DNA of 62,111 nt, from the IMG/VR virus record IMGVR_UViG_3300009127_000004, positions 1 through 62,111 of that record, one strand, 5' to 3'. Of the stretch, positions 25,834 through 33,952 are shown one piece after another (positions within the stretch are counted from its first letter, which is position 1; every line of letters begins with the position of its first letter). Below the pieces are notes generated by a model. The model worked only from the letters and a program-made list of their open reading frames with translations, was not told the DNA's origin and ran no database searches. Origin of the DNA: a virus. The position numbers were made by a program, and so were the translations under genes.

Positions 25834-27927
25834 TTAAAATGAAATATCATCATTCTTGGTTCCTGATTTGCAAGCTAACAAGGTAGCACTTGTGAGTCCT
25901 GCCCTACCAATATACATGAAGGAATCAAAAAATAGAGATTGTATTTTGAATAGGCGCATGGACTGTGCCATCGTTGTATCCTCATTCAACATTATCGCCT
26001 CAATATAATTGAGGATTCCCCTCCTTGTTTGCTCGGCATCTCCACTGAAGTTATTCAATGCCTTTCTTGCTCTTTCCCATTTGTGATTTCCAGAAGTTGA
26101 AGGGTCGATAAGAATCTTGACAAGATCCTCTGTTTGTCTTCCCCCTGTGCTGATCATTTGCAATGCTTCAATGGCAACTCGTGGGTCTTCGATGTCAATC
26201 ACCTCGTCCAGCATCTTTAAAGCCTTACCAGGTGATCCATTTGACATGAGTGTTATTTCTTCAAGGACGGGTCTGAGTGGTTCTAATCCTTCTGCTCCAC
26301 ATATGTCATGCAACAGGGAGAGCAGTTCCCCACGAACAAGGGGTTTCGGTTCATATTGATGGCTTCTACGTTGGATAGCTTCTCTTAATATAGGCTTTAT
26401 GATTTCCATTTCAGCCGTTGCCAATATGAAATGAACATGGGCTGGAGGTTCTTCGAGACTGGTGAGAAGGGCGTTCCATCCATCAACCGTGATCTTGTGG
26501 CAATTATGCACCATAACATTATTGGCTATATACGAATGATCCTTTTCTATTTCTAAATCATAAAATTCTATAAATCCTTTATTTCTTTCTTTATCTTTGA
26601 TAACACTTTGGAAAGATTGGTCATTACTTCCTCGTTGGTAAATCTCAACACTTTCCACCCTAATTCTTTCAGTCGATCCCCTTTCTTTTTGTCTAATGAT
26701 ATTTGTTTTTTTGTTCTGTGACCTTTCCCGTCCACTTCTACTCCCAACATTAGTTCTATGTTCGCTATATCCAATTTGTAATTTTTTGGATAACCTTTTC
26801 TCCATTTCCCCAATCCCACAGCTACTTCCATCGGCCATCCCAAAGCAGTGGCTAAAAGTATTTGTGGTTCTGTAAAATGTCCGTTCCCTCCACGTTTTCC
26901 TTTCCAAATATGAAGTGATCCATTCAACCGCTTTACCTCTAACATTTTCTTTATGTTTTTTTTGTTTTTCATTGGGTTTTTGGTCTTCATTCGAATAGAT
27001 CTTTTCAAGCGGAGACTTTTTGATTCTTCCGAATCTGAATTCCAAAATCTTTTTAAGGATGTTTTTTGCTTTTCTTTGGTTGATTGGGAATAGACTTTCT
27101 TTCTGAATTCCCCTTGGAAATTTCTCCATTTCCCAACACATTTTTGAGAGCAGAAACGATGTCCAATCGATCTTATTCCCAAAAATGTTTTCCCACAATG
27201 TTGGCATTGCATTGGATTTCGTGTTTTGCATTCCAAACAGTATAAAGCGTTCCATGATTTTGGACAAAATTCTTTTTGGCATCCTTGACAAATAATCATT
27301 GATTTTAGTATCCTTTTGTGAATTTTTGTTTAGCATTAATTCACTATCATAGCAAACCAATTCATGTTTGTCAAGAAATATAGCTTTTTTCCAACCATTG
27401 TCAGTATCAAATTCATGTTCCTTAGAACAAAACATTGAACTTCCATTAGAAAAATTCAATCTAATAACACGATCAAGAGGAACTTTGTTTATGAATTTAT
27501 TTTTTACGATATCAATTCCCTGCCTATTGAAAACAGACTCTCCCACCTCTATTTTTTCAATGGGAACCAATCCCTTTTTTACAGTTGTGATAGGTGTTCC
27601 TTTTGCAAAACATTCATCGAAAAAATACGCTTTCTTCTCCCCATGAGCAGGGGCATAATGAGAGTCGGTAATGACATCACGGATTGTATCTATACCCCTT
27701 GTGTTGGCAGTGTTGTAGGCGTAGAAATCAGCATCATGGATGCTCAATGCATTTTGGATGATACGAGCTAAGGTTGTCTTCCCCGTTCCCGGACGGCCTG
27801 TGAAAAGAAAGGTTGAGGGGATTTTGTCAGGATCCCTTGCTAAAACAAGACCCAAAGATTCTACCAGGGCATCATTTCCATAAAATTCATCAAGACTCTC
27901 CGGCCTATACGTAATGTGCAAGGGCAT
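25834..27927 (-). CDS. Clamp loader ATPase (RFC/gp44/DnaX-like) containing an intein
   Basis: 697 residues: N-extein 1-105, intein 106-475, C-extein 476-697. The extein has YRPESLDEFYGN, Walker A LFTGRPGTGKTT (42-52) and Walker B KKAYFFDE joined after splicing to CHKIT, giving the DECH box. HFILATAE (sensor 1) follows. After intein removal the protein is 327 residues, the normal size of T4 gp44-type loaders, which open the sliding clamp (32924-33952) onto primed DNA. SD AAGGAG. An extended -10 promoter lies just upstream. The last 220 residues are AAA+ lid and collar. Confidence 0.85.
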   Translation of the reverse strand: MPLHITYRPESLDEFYGNDALVESLGLVLARDPDKIPSTFLFTGRPGTGKTTLARIIQNALSIHDADFYAYNTANTRGIDTIRDVITDSHYAPAHGEKKAYFFDECFAKGTPITTVKKGLVPIEKIEVGESVFNRQGIDIVKNKFINKVPLDRVIRLNFSNGSSMFCSKEHEFDTDNGWKKAIFLDKHELVCYDSELMLNKNSQKDTKINDYLSRMPKRILSKIMERFILFGMQNTKSNAMPTLWENIFGNKIDWTSFLLSKMCWEMEKFPRGIQKESLFPINQRKAKNILKKILEFRFGRIKKSPLEKIYSNEDQKPNEKQKKHKENVRGKAVEWITSYLERKTWRERTFYRTTNTFSHCFGMADGSSCGIGEMEKRLSKKLQIGYSEHRTNVGSRSGRERSQNKKTNIIRQKERGSTERIRVESVEIYQRGSNDQSFQSVIKDKERNKGFIEFYDLEIEKDHSYIANNVMVHNCHKITVDGWNALLTSLEEPPAHVHFILATAEMEIIKPILREAIQRRSHQYEPKPLVRGELLSLLHDICGAEGLEPLRPVLEEITLMSNGSPGKALKMLDEVIDIEDPRVAIEALQMISTGGRQTEDLVKILIDPSTSGNHKWERARKALNNFSGDAEQTRRGILNYIEAIMLNEDTTMAQSMRLFKIQSLFFDSFMYIGRAGLTSATLLACKSGTKNDDISF
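26503..27612 (-). other. Intein in the clamp-loader Walker B motif (370 residues)
   Basis: It begins CFAKGTPITTVKKGLVPIEK (block A) with Cys1. Block B is around SKEHEFDTDNGW. It ends YDLEIEKDHSYIANNVMVHN (blocks F/G) and is followed by Cys+1, so all splicing residues are present. The insertion point lies within DE|CH of the ATPase. The in-frame part between B and F (about residues 200-440 of the precursor) is low-quality basic sequence because this stretch of DNA encodes an endonuclease in another frame. Confidence 0.9.
26568..27299 (-). CDS. Homing endonuclease (EDxHD/Vsr-like) nested out of frame inside the intein
   Basis: 243 residues in a frame different from the clamp loader, wholly inside the intein DNA. 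SD AAAAGGA lies about 11 nt before its ATG. N-terminal zinc knuckles CQGCQKEF...CLEC and CQHCGKTF...CSQKC come first, then a NUMOD-like basic linker (KEKQKTSLKRFW), and last a nuclease domain with YKLDIANIELMLGVEVDGKG, H, and GDRLKELGWKVLRFTNEEV, the E-D-x-H-D pattern of Vsr-type homing enzymes. It covers exactly the gap between the N- and C-terminal splicing halves. Confidence 0.85.
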   Translation of the reverse strand: MIICQGCQKEFCPKSWNALYCLECKTRNPMQCQHCGKTFLGIRSIGHRFCSQKCVGKWRNFQGEFRKKVYSQSTKEKQKTSLKRFWNSDSEESKSLRLKRSIRMKTKNPMKNKKNIKKMLEVKRLNGSLHIWKGKRGGNGHFTEPQILLATALGWPMEVAVGLGKWRKGYPKNYKLDIANIELMLGVEVDGKGHRTKKQISLDKKKGDRLKELGWKVLRFTNEEVMTNLSKVLSKIKKEIKDL

Positions 27928-27950
27928 TATTTTCTCCTTATCTTTAAGAT

Positions 27951-27959
27951 ATTATAACA
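27951..27959 (-). promoter_or_regulatory. Extended -10 promoter before the clamp-loader gene
   Basis: Minus-strand TGT-TATAAT lies 24 nt before the clamp-loader ATG; a TTGTTC sits 19 nt further up as a weak -35. Same 9-base string as the promoter at 7836. Confidence 0.5.
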
Positions 27960-27982
27960 TAATTTGCCGAGTTCCGAACAAA

Positions 27983-28717
27983 TTATTTTTCATAGTTGCA
28001 ATGATAGGAATAAGGAGCGTTGATTACTCTTTCCATTTGTTCGATGGTGAATTCTTTGCTGAATTCATCGATGGTATTTCTAACCGCCACCAGATTCATT
28101 TTGGCTTTGAAAGCTTTGATTGCTCGTTGGACAGCAAGTTCAATCCCTGTTTTTCTGTTGTATTGTTCCATAGTCGAGGTGATTGCCATCCCGGTGGCAA
28201 TTCTCCCTATGGGATCGGTGATGTAAAACATAGTATAGGGATCCTTTTCTTCAAGCCGCAATATCACAGGTGCGATTTTGCGGAAGAAATTTGCGTGGTT
28301 GGATATTTCATGAAACAATTGCTCATCCTCCCAAATAGAAGTGGGAATGTATATGTTGCTGTTCGGATCAATTAATTTTTTCATGTTTGATCTACATCGT
28401 TTTATGTATCCCGAATCTTTCATTTTTCCCTCCTTTTTTGGCGGTACATTAAAATCCATTTTTTCGCTTACGTATCTTGGGTAGGCAGGATCGATAGGAT
28501 TGGGGGAAGAGGGCCATCCATCATTAGGAGTAAATTTAGTTATTCCTAAGCTTTTTTCAATTATTCCATTTCCCCACACCCCGGCAATCTTTTTGATGAG
28601 TTCTGAAGATAACATTCCTTCAGGTATAAGTCCCTGCCGTCTGGGTAAATTCAAAATAATATCTTTATTTTCTTTGGACATCGGCCCGATTGTTCTTCCT
28701 GTAAGTTCATTGCTCAT
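27983..28717 (-). CDS. Hypothetical replication-region protein
   Basis: 244 residues from the ATG at 28717. A TTG at 28744 would add nine residues, and neither has a clear SD. Soluble, mixed alpha/beta, with a basic central part (YIKRCRSNMKKLI) and a C-terminal helix (ELAVQRAIKAFKAKM). Lies between polymerase and clamp loader, the place of small loader subunits in T4-type phages, but no such motif is visible. Confidence 0.55.
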   Translation of the reverse strand: MSNELTGRTIGPMSKENKDIILNLPRRQGLIPEGMLSSELIKKIAGVWGNGIIEKSLGITKFTPNDGWPSSPNPIDPAYPRYVSEKMDFNVPPKKEGKMKDSGYIKRCRSNMKKLIDPNSNIYIPTSIWEDEQLFHEISNHANFFRKIAPVILRLEEKDPYTMFYITDPIGRIATGMAITSTMEQYNRKTGIELAVQRAIKAFKAKMNLVAVRNTIDEFSKEFTIEQMERVINAPYSYHCNYEK

Positions 28718-28753
28718 ATAAAAATCTTTTATTGTGTGCTTCAAAGATATTAA

Positions 28754-31384
28754 TCATAATTTATATTCCTTTGTTTCATACCAACTTGCGTTTATAGGGG
28801 CTACCTCATGTTCTATCTCCAAAGGTACGTTGATCCACGGAAAAACTTTTCTGACCTCTACGGTCCCAAAATGATCGATAGTTTCTATCACCCGTTTTAA
28901 TTCTGACGGATGTGTATTATGTATCATACAGTCATGTATTTGTCCCATCAACTTACTTTTCCATGATTCTTCTTTGGCAGTTCTAACAACCTGTATAATA
29001 GTCCACAGAAGAATATGGAATGCCGTTCCCTGTGTTTGATAGTTCGTACATTGGTTATAGGTCATATAGCCTTGGAATCTGAATCCCATATGACTATCGA
29101 TGAATCCCATTGACCTGTATTCTTCGTTGATCTCGTCTTTCCATTTATTATACGTAGGAAAGCGTTCGTTCCAAAATTTGTTTTCGTACTTTTGGCAGTG
29201 GTCTACAAATGAATCAAAGCTTACAATTCGCATCCGAGTCATATGGTCTTTGACTCTGTATCCCTCCCGAATTTCAAGATCCATACAGTTTTCCCACAAT
29301 GTTTTGGCGCATTCTTTATACCATGATCCATAAAACTGTGGGAATACCCAACAATTCTTACTATAAAATCGGATCATCTTTGTAACTTCGTCCAAAGCGA
29401 GAATCCAAATGTCGGATGCTGTATCTCTATGCATGTCGGTATTGGGATCTGTTACATATTTGATAAGGGCAGGGTCTTTATGGTAGCAACAACTCGTGCC
29501 GACCTCTACTCCACTGAAATCACTCTCTACAATTTGAAATCCTTCATAAGGCATGATGCCGGATCGTGTTAGTTTCTTTGCTTCTGGATCACGTTTTGGA
29601 ATGTTTTGTTGATTCGGGTCATAACTTGAGGATCGAAAGCTGACCGGGATATTTAGGGCTATTGATGGGTGCATGACACCATTTATGGATGCTTCCAAGA
29701 ATTGATTGGGATAGGATATAACCTTACCCCATCTCCTTAGCCTTAAAACATTCCGTGTAAATTTGATGTTGATCTTTTTTAGGACTTCCTCATCGATTGA
29801 CCAGTTCCCCTTATCTGTCTCCTTTGTTGGGGTGTGTTTAAGAATGTCGAACAGGATGATTTTCAAATGAGTTGGAGATATATCTTTCTCAACCTTTAAA
29901 TTTTTTCCCGTATGCTCGTAGAAAAGAATTGCTTCCTCACTTTCCTCAAGGTCTTTTTTTACCTTCTTCATCTTTTCCACAAGATCGAGAATGGTTTTTG
30001 AATAGTATTCCGTGTCAGTAGGAATTCCGTTCATTTCCACGTCTGCGAGGGCAAGCGTACCTTCATGAAACAAGTCGTATGCCTCATAAAAGCCGGGGTT
30101 TTGCTCAAATATTGGAGTTTGACGATCAGCTAACCACAATTCATAGAGAGAATCCTTTCCCCCATACTTTAGTAATGAGTCAAGAGGACAGTCCATAATT
30201 GTATTGAACGCTTCTCCTGACTTAGCTTTCAGATAGGGATTTACAATTTGATTGTATGGAAACAATCCAAAGTTTAACATGATTTGAAAGTCAAGGGAGG
30301 TGATGCCTGATCTGTTGTCAATGATATGGGAGGCCAACATTGTATCCCACTCCCATTCTTGAACTTCAACATCGAGGATCATCTTACTCCAAATATGTTC
30401 GAACTTGATATTTTGAGCTATCTTGGAAATATTTTTGGCTTCAAGGATTTGACACCACAGGTCTTTAATTTGGTTTTGCTCATCCTGTGTGAAATGTCCT
30501 GCGTATTGATATGGAAATGACCATGCTGTTTTTTCGCCATTCGTTCCAGTGCAAGCAACACTTATGGTTGCTATTTTATGTCCTGGAATGTATGGTTTTA
30601 TTCCAGTAGTCTCATAATCGAAAACAATCTCCGATTTATACCATAAAATATGATTAAGGATATCTATGACTTCATCGAATTTGTATAGGATACGAATGTC
30701 TTCCTCTGGCAGTTCTGGAATCTTATCTCCCTTTCTTACAAAGTCAAGGGCATAGTCCAGATCCCTTTCGAAAACTGACAGAAGGTTTTTGTTATTTTCA
30801 TCACGAGAAGGATAAGAAGGATGAAACAAGGGCATTACCCATGCATTAAAACGTTTGTCGGGAATACGAAACCCTCTCCATTTTGTGATATTAAGATGCT
30901 TCCCTTCCATTTCTTCTGCATACAGGGATTTTAAAGCTACACCTCCAAACACAAATATATATTCCGGTTTTAGCTTTTCTATTGTGTCAAACACTTTGGG
31001 ACGGCAACAGGCTATTTCGTTATCGGTAGGAGTTCGATTCTTTTTCGTACCTGGAGTTTTGCCTTCCTCCCAAGGCCAGCAACTAATTGCATTGACTTTC
31101 CAGAAATCTTTGTCCAGATTGTAACCCCTCATCCTGAGCTTCTTTCTGAACCATTGTCCTATCTCTCCTTTCAACTGTTCTCCGAGTTCGTCTTCCGTTC
31201 CACCACTTGCTTCGAGAAGGATTAAAGTCTTTAGTTTTCCTTCACCTGTTACTTCCATTTTTGGGGAGAAGCATGTTCTATACAGACCACATTCAAGGCA
31301 CTTCGGCCCGTCACTTGTAGCCCGAAAGTCAACACGGGTCTGGTCTTGCATTTCTTCAAGATCAAAGAATCCGGATTGTTTCAT
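28754..31384 (-). CDS. Family A DNA polymerase fused to an N-terminal UDG-like domain
   Basis: 876 residues, SD AAGGA, ATGA overlap upstream. Residues 25-215 resemble family 4/5 uracil-DNA glycosylase: Cys29, Cys32, Cys102 and Cys125/126 fit its iron-sulfur ligands, ILLEASGGTEDELG replaces the GEAPG motif, and FHPSYPS carries the HPS motif. Next is a 3'-5' exonuclease (VFDYETTG, EWDTMLASHIID, YGGKDSLYE), then the polymerase: motif A VESDFSGVEVG, motif B RFYSKNCWVFPQFYG, motif C GQIHDCMIHN (HDC rather than HDE). It is the replicative polymerase of the phage. A similar fusion is known in the SPO1 polymerase. Confidence 0.9.
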   Translation of the reverse strand: MKQSGFFDLEEMQDQTRVDFRATSDGPKCLECGLYRTCFSPKMEVTGEGKLKTLILLEASGGTEDELGEQLKGEIGQWFRKKLRMRGYNLDKDFWKVNAISCWPWEEGKTPGTKKNRTPTDNEIACCRPKVFDTIEKLKPEYIFVFGGVALKSLYAEEMEGKHLNITKWRGFRIPDKRFNAWVMPLFHPSYPSRDENNKNLLSVFERDLDYALDFVRKGDKIPELPEEDIRILYKFDEVIDILNHILWYKSEIVFDYETTGIKPYIPGHKIATISVACTGTNGEKTAWSFPYQYAGHFTQDEQNQIKDLWCQILEAKNISKIAQNIKFEHIWSKMILDVEVQEWEWDTMLASHIIDNRSGITSLDFQIMLNFGLFPYNQIVNPYLKAKSGEAFNTIMDCPLDSLLKYGGKDSLYELWLADRQTPIFEQNPGFYEAYDLFHEGTLALADVEMNGIPTDTEYYSKTILDLVEKMKKVKKDLEESEEAILFYEHTGKNLKVEKDISPTHLKIILFDILKHTPTKETDKGNWSIDEEVLKKINIKFTRNVLRLRRWGKVISYPNQFLEASINGVMHPSIALNIPVSFRSSSYDPNQQNIPKRDPEAKKLTRSGIMPYEGFQIVESDFSGVEVGTSCCYHKDPALIKYVTDPNTDMHRDTASDIWILALDEVTKMIRFYSKNCWVFPQFYGSWYKECAKTLWENCMDLEIREGYRVKDHMTRMRIVSFDSFVDHCQKYENKFWNERFPTYNKWKDEINEEYRSMGFIDSHMGFRFQGYMTYNQCTNYQTQGTAFHILLWTIIQVVRTAKEESWKSKLMGQIHDCMIHNTHPSELKRVIETIDHFGTVEVRKVFPWINVPLEIEHEVAPINASWYETKEYKL

Positions 31385-31635
31385 ATTGTTTTCCTTGCAT
31401 TGAATCCAAATCCAAAATGTTTTCTCGTATTTGTTTTAATCACTTTTATTCCCATATATGAATATGGGGGAATTGGTAGTTGAGGATACCCGCCTTGGGC
31501 TTTTAGTCGCTTAAGCCATGGAACGAAAATATTGTATTCGACTTCTCCTAAGTATATAATTTCCGGAGTTCCATTAACTTTCATAGCTTCCGCTATTTTT
31601 TCAACAAATGCCAATTCCTTATTGGTTTGTTTCAT
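31381..31635 (-). CDS. Small hypothetical protein
   Basis: 84 residues, SD AGGTGAG, ATGA overlaps at both ends. A helix (ELAFVEKIAEAMKV) is followed by a beta/Pro-rich part (LPIPPYSYMGIKV). No family recognised. Confidence 0.55.
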   Translation of the reverse strand: MKQTNKELAFVEKIAEAMKVNGTPEIIYLGEVEYNIFVPWLKRLKAQGGYPQLPIPPYSYMGIKVIKTNTRKHFGFGFNARKTI

Positions 31636-31925
31636 ATCTCACCTGTGTCTACAAACTTTTGGAGGATCGGAATCAGTTCTTTTACTTGATCTCTGGATAA
31701 ATGCATACGTGTAGTCAAAAGAACGTCTTTTGGGATTGTGTATTTTGCCCATCCCGTCCCATTTGGTATGATTTTTGATGCCATAATTTGAGGATTGGCA
31801 TCATCGATTCCAAACCATATTGCATCTTCAGTGGCAAGACTGCTTTTTTGAAGGGAATAGTTATTCTCATACAAGTCCACCATTTCGTAAAGAGCAAATC
31901 CTCTTTCCGTGTATTTCTTTTTCAT
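31632..31925 (-). CDS. Hypothetical protein
   Basis: 97 residues from the ATG at 31925 (SD GGGAG), ATGA overlap with the DUF1643 gene. Sequence MKKKYTERGFALYEMVDLYE with WFGIDDANPQIM. No known motif. Confidence 0.55.
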   Translation of the reverse strand: MKKKYTERGFALYEMVDLYENNYSLQKSSLATEDAIWFGIDDANPQIMASKIIPNGTGWAKYTIPKDVLLTTRMHLSRDQVKELIPILQKFVDTGEI

Positions 31926-32413
31926 ACTATACACTCCCTTTGTGACCATAGAAAAGGCTTGGTGTCTTTTGATAAATATAATGGATGATGGGGATGTCCA
32001 TTTTTTGTTTCAGCCAAACAATATATATCAAGATTAAGAAGGTCTAATACTTGTTCATCCCGATCCATATGCTCTCCATTTGTTCCCCATGCTGCTATTA
32101 CAAGATCGGAAGTCATGCATACACTTTGCAAGATGATATCATTATCTGGACCTATTGGATCAGGTTCTTTCATCATGCCTTCAGGTTTAGTGGACCTAAA
32201 TGCAAACAGATTTACCATAGCGATTTCGTTGTACCCCCATGCTTTAGCAAATCCAATACAGACACTAATGGTATTATCGTCAATATTTTCATCGGCTTTA
32301 CTTGGATTTAATCCAATAAAGGTCACTCTTTTTGTAGGAAAGAGACTTTCCCACCGGCGGTGAAGAACGTACCTATACTTCCTATCTGGAGAGAAGCTTG
32401 CAGATTTATGCAT
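31922..32413 (-). CDS. DUF1643 family protein
   Basis: 163 residues. RVTFIGLNPSKADENIDD (about 29-46) and the later AAWGTNG (about 107) are the signature of DUF1643, found in phages and bacteria next to nucleotide or DNA metabolism genes, function unknown. The fold is reminiscent of UDG-like proteins. Start in an overlap with the previous gene, SD AAGG. Confidence 0.75.
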   Translation of the reverse strand: MHKSASFSPDRKYRYVLHRRWESLFPTKRVTFIGLNPSKADENIDDNTISVCIGFAKAWGYNEIAMVNLFAFRSTKPEGMMKEPDPIGPDNDIILQSVCMTSDLVIAAWGTNGEHMDRDEQVLDLLNLDIYCLAETKNGHPHHPLYLSKDTKPFLWSQRECIV

Positions 32414-32657
32414 CCTCCACCTTCAGTCCTGGAAGTTTGTACATGTCAATACCGTGAGGAAGAACGAGGATTTTACAATCCTCTGGCAGAACACCTTTCC
32501 ATTGATCTGTTATCATGGTCCTTTGTTCGTCTTCCATTTCGATAAAATGGTTATATAAATCGTGGTCTTTGAATTTTACAACAACCACATCCCCCGGCTT
32601 CGCCATCAAACGTTTTACTTGAATGACCACGTCCTCAATCGCTTTTTGTTTGTCCAT
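32406..32657 (-). CDS. Hypothetical protein
   Basis: 83 residues from the ATG at 32657 with SD AAAGGA. VVVVKFKDHDLYNHFIEME then KILVLPHGIDMYKL suggests a small alpha/beta domain. Overlaps both neighbours. Function unknown. Confidence 0.55.
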   Translation of the reverse strand: MDKQKAIEDVVIQVKRLMAKPGDVVVVKFKDHDLYNHFIEMEDEQRTMITDQWKGVLPEDCKILVLPHGIDMYKLPGLKVEDA

Positions 32658-32922
32658 CAGCAATTTCCTTTAATTTAAATAGGTATGCGTAATCATCTCC
32701 CATTTTACGTGTCATAATTTTTGCACATTCGGAACATAAAGACATAGCTCCTATTCCTAATCCCTTATGCATTTCTTTTTTTTCGACAGCGAAATACACA
32801 GGGGAATTTTCACAACGTTTCATAGGACGAGGACCGAGAGTCATAAATGATCCCATACGTTGTTCGGCTTGACATTGTTCTGGATCAATAGGTTCAACTT
32901 CTTGGATATTTAAGTCTTCCAT
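32635..32922 (-). CDS. Small Cys-containing hypothetical protein
   Basis: 95 residues, SD GGTAGGG. Cys17 and Cys37, then CSEC around residue 63, could bind zinc. Immediately follows the sliding-clamp gene with one base between. No family recognised. Confidence 0.55.
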   Translation of the reverse strand: MEDLNIQEVEPIDPEQCQAEQRMGSFMTLGPRPMKRCENSPVYFAVEKKEMHKGLGIGAMSLCSECAKIMTRKMGDDYAYLFKLKEIADGQTKSD

Positions 32923-32923
32923 T

Positions 32924-33952
32924 TTACCCTACCATTGCCATAAGTATGTGTTTGAAATTGTCGGATTGAAACAGAACACGTTTTCGATCAGGAGAAATAA
33001 TAACCTCCACGGCTTTTTCGAGTACTTGAGAAAGGAATTCGGCATTCATTCCGACTTCAATTGCCTCCCCTTTATAATCGATATCCAATTCTTTCTCGAT
33101 CCACTCCCTTCTTTCATTTGTTGTGTACGAACAAATAAGTTTTCCCTCTGCCAATTTTATAATCACTCCCTTTGGATCATCTTCTCTCTTTATGATCGTA
33201 ACGGTTTTGATCGCCTCCTTCAATTCTTTCCCCGGCAGAAGAAGTTTGTCTCCTTCAAACGATTTGAAGAATGGAGAATAGTCAGGGAACTGACCGACTA
33301 TTTTCCGTGTACTGAAGTTCAATCCGTCCTCTGTTCTAAAATGAATCCACGATTTGGATTGTGACACTTCGGTCACATAGTAGTTTGATATGTCCGGAGC
33401 AACAATGGCTTTGAGGAAGAAAGACTCCGTAATCTCTTTTGTCATCCTGAATTGGCTTACTCTCGTTCGATCCCCGGCATAAAGCATGTTGCCGATAGCA
33501 TAAACACAGGTGGCGGTACCAAGTGACGCGTCCGAAGATGCCGAGAATGAACTGAGAAAAGCTCCTTCAACAAAGTCCTCTGGCAGAGGATGCCATTCTC
33601 CTTCGGCGGCCTGGTCTTTTATGGTCTGGATGCTTTCTGCGAGTTCATCTTCCTGCATCGTTCTGATTCCGGCTTTGATCGCTTTTCCTTCGATCTTGAT
33701 ACTTTTGCCGTCTTGTTTGACTTCGATAGTAGGAGAAGACATGTTCGACACCAGTCCGAAAAACTTATCGGCGGATATGCTGAAACCGAAATCAGTTTCG
33801 TATGGAAATGAAACCAGAACTTTGTCATTGAAAGTGACAACATCCTTTCCTGTGAACATAAAGTGGGACATCTGTTCGACCACTTTGGTTTTGGCAAGCC
33901 CGGGTTTAAGGGCTGTTAGTATGTCCTTTAGCTCCTGCCGTATTAGTAGCAT
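32924..33952 (-). CDS. DNA polymerase sliding clamp (beta/gp45-like)
   Basis: 342 residues from the ATG at 33952, chosen because GGAGG lies 6 nt upstream; it overlaps the DpdA end by 47 nt. Alternating strand-helix pattern, LSVIVSPDRKRVLFQSDN-like end and internal repeats (KPGLAKTKVVEQMSHFMF, LLPGKELKEAIKTV, NAEFLSQVLEKAVEV) fit the three-domain beta-clamp plan, and the C-terminal HILMAMVG resembles the usual clamp end. It tethers the polymerase to DNA. Confidence 0.75.
   Translation of the reverse strand: MLLIRQELKDILTALKPGLAKTKVVEQMSHFMFTGKDVVTFNDKVLVSFPYETDFGFSISADKFFGLVSNMSSPTIEVKQDGKSIKIEGKAIKAGIRTMQEDELAESIQTIKDQAAEGEWHPLPEDFVEGAFLSSFSASSDASLGTATCVYAIGNMLYAGDRTRVSQFRMTKEITESFFLKAIVAPDISNYYVTEVSQSKSWIHFRTEDGLNFSTRKIVGQFPDYSPFFKSFEGDKLLLPGKELKEAIKTVTIIKREDDPKGVIIKLAEGKLICSYTTNERREWIEKELDIDYKGEAIEVGMNAEFLSQVLEKAVEVIISPDRKRVLFQSDNFKHILMAMVG

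Noticed and set aside
27368-27646. 92-residue plus-strand frame opposite the intein N-terminal part
   Set aside because: No SD, composition of an antisense shadow, and it lies over conserved intein and clamp-loader codons.
33440-33500. Possible tRNA T-arm (GTTCGATCCCC) in the clamp gene
   Set aside because: No acceptor or D-arm partner around it, and the sequence codes for a conserved part of the clamp (AGDRTRVSQF).
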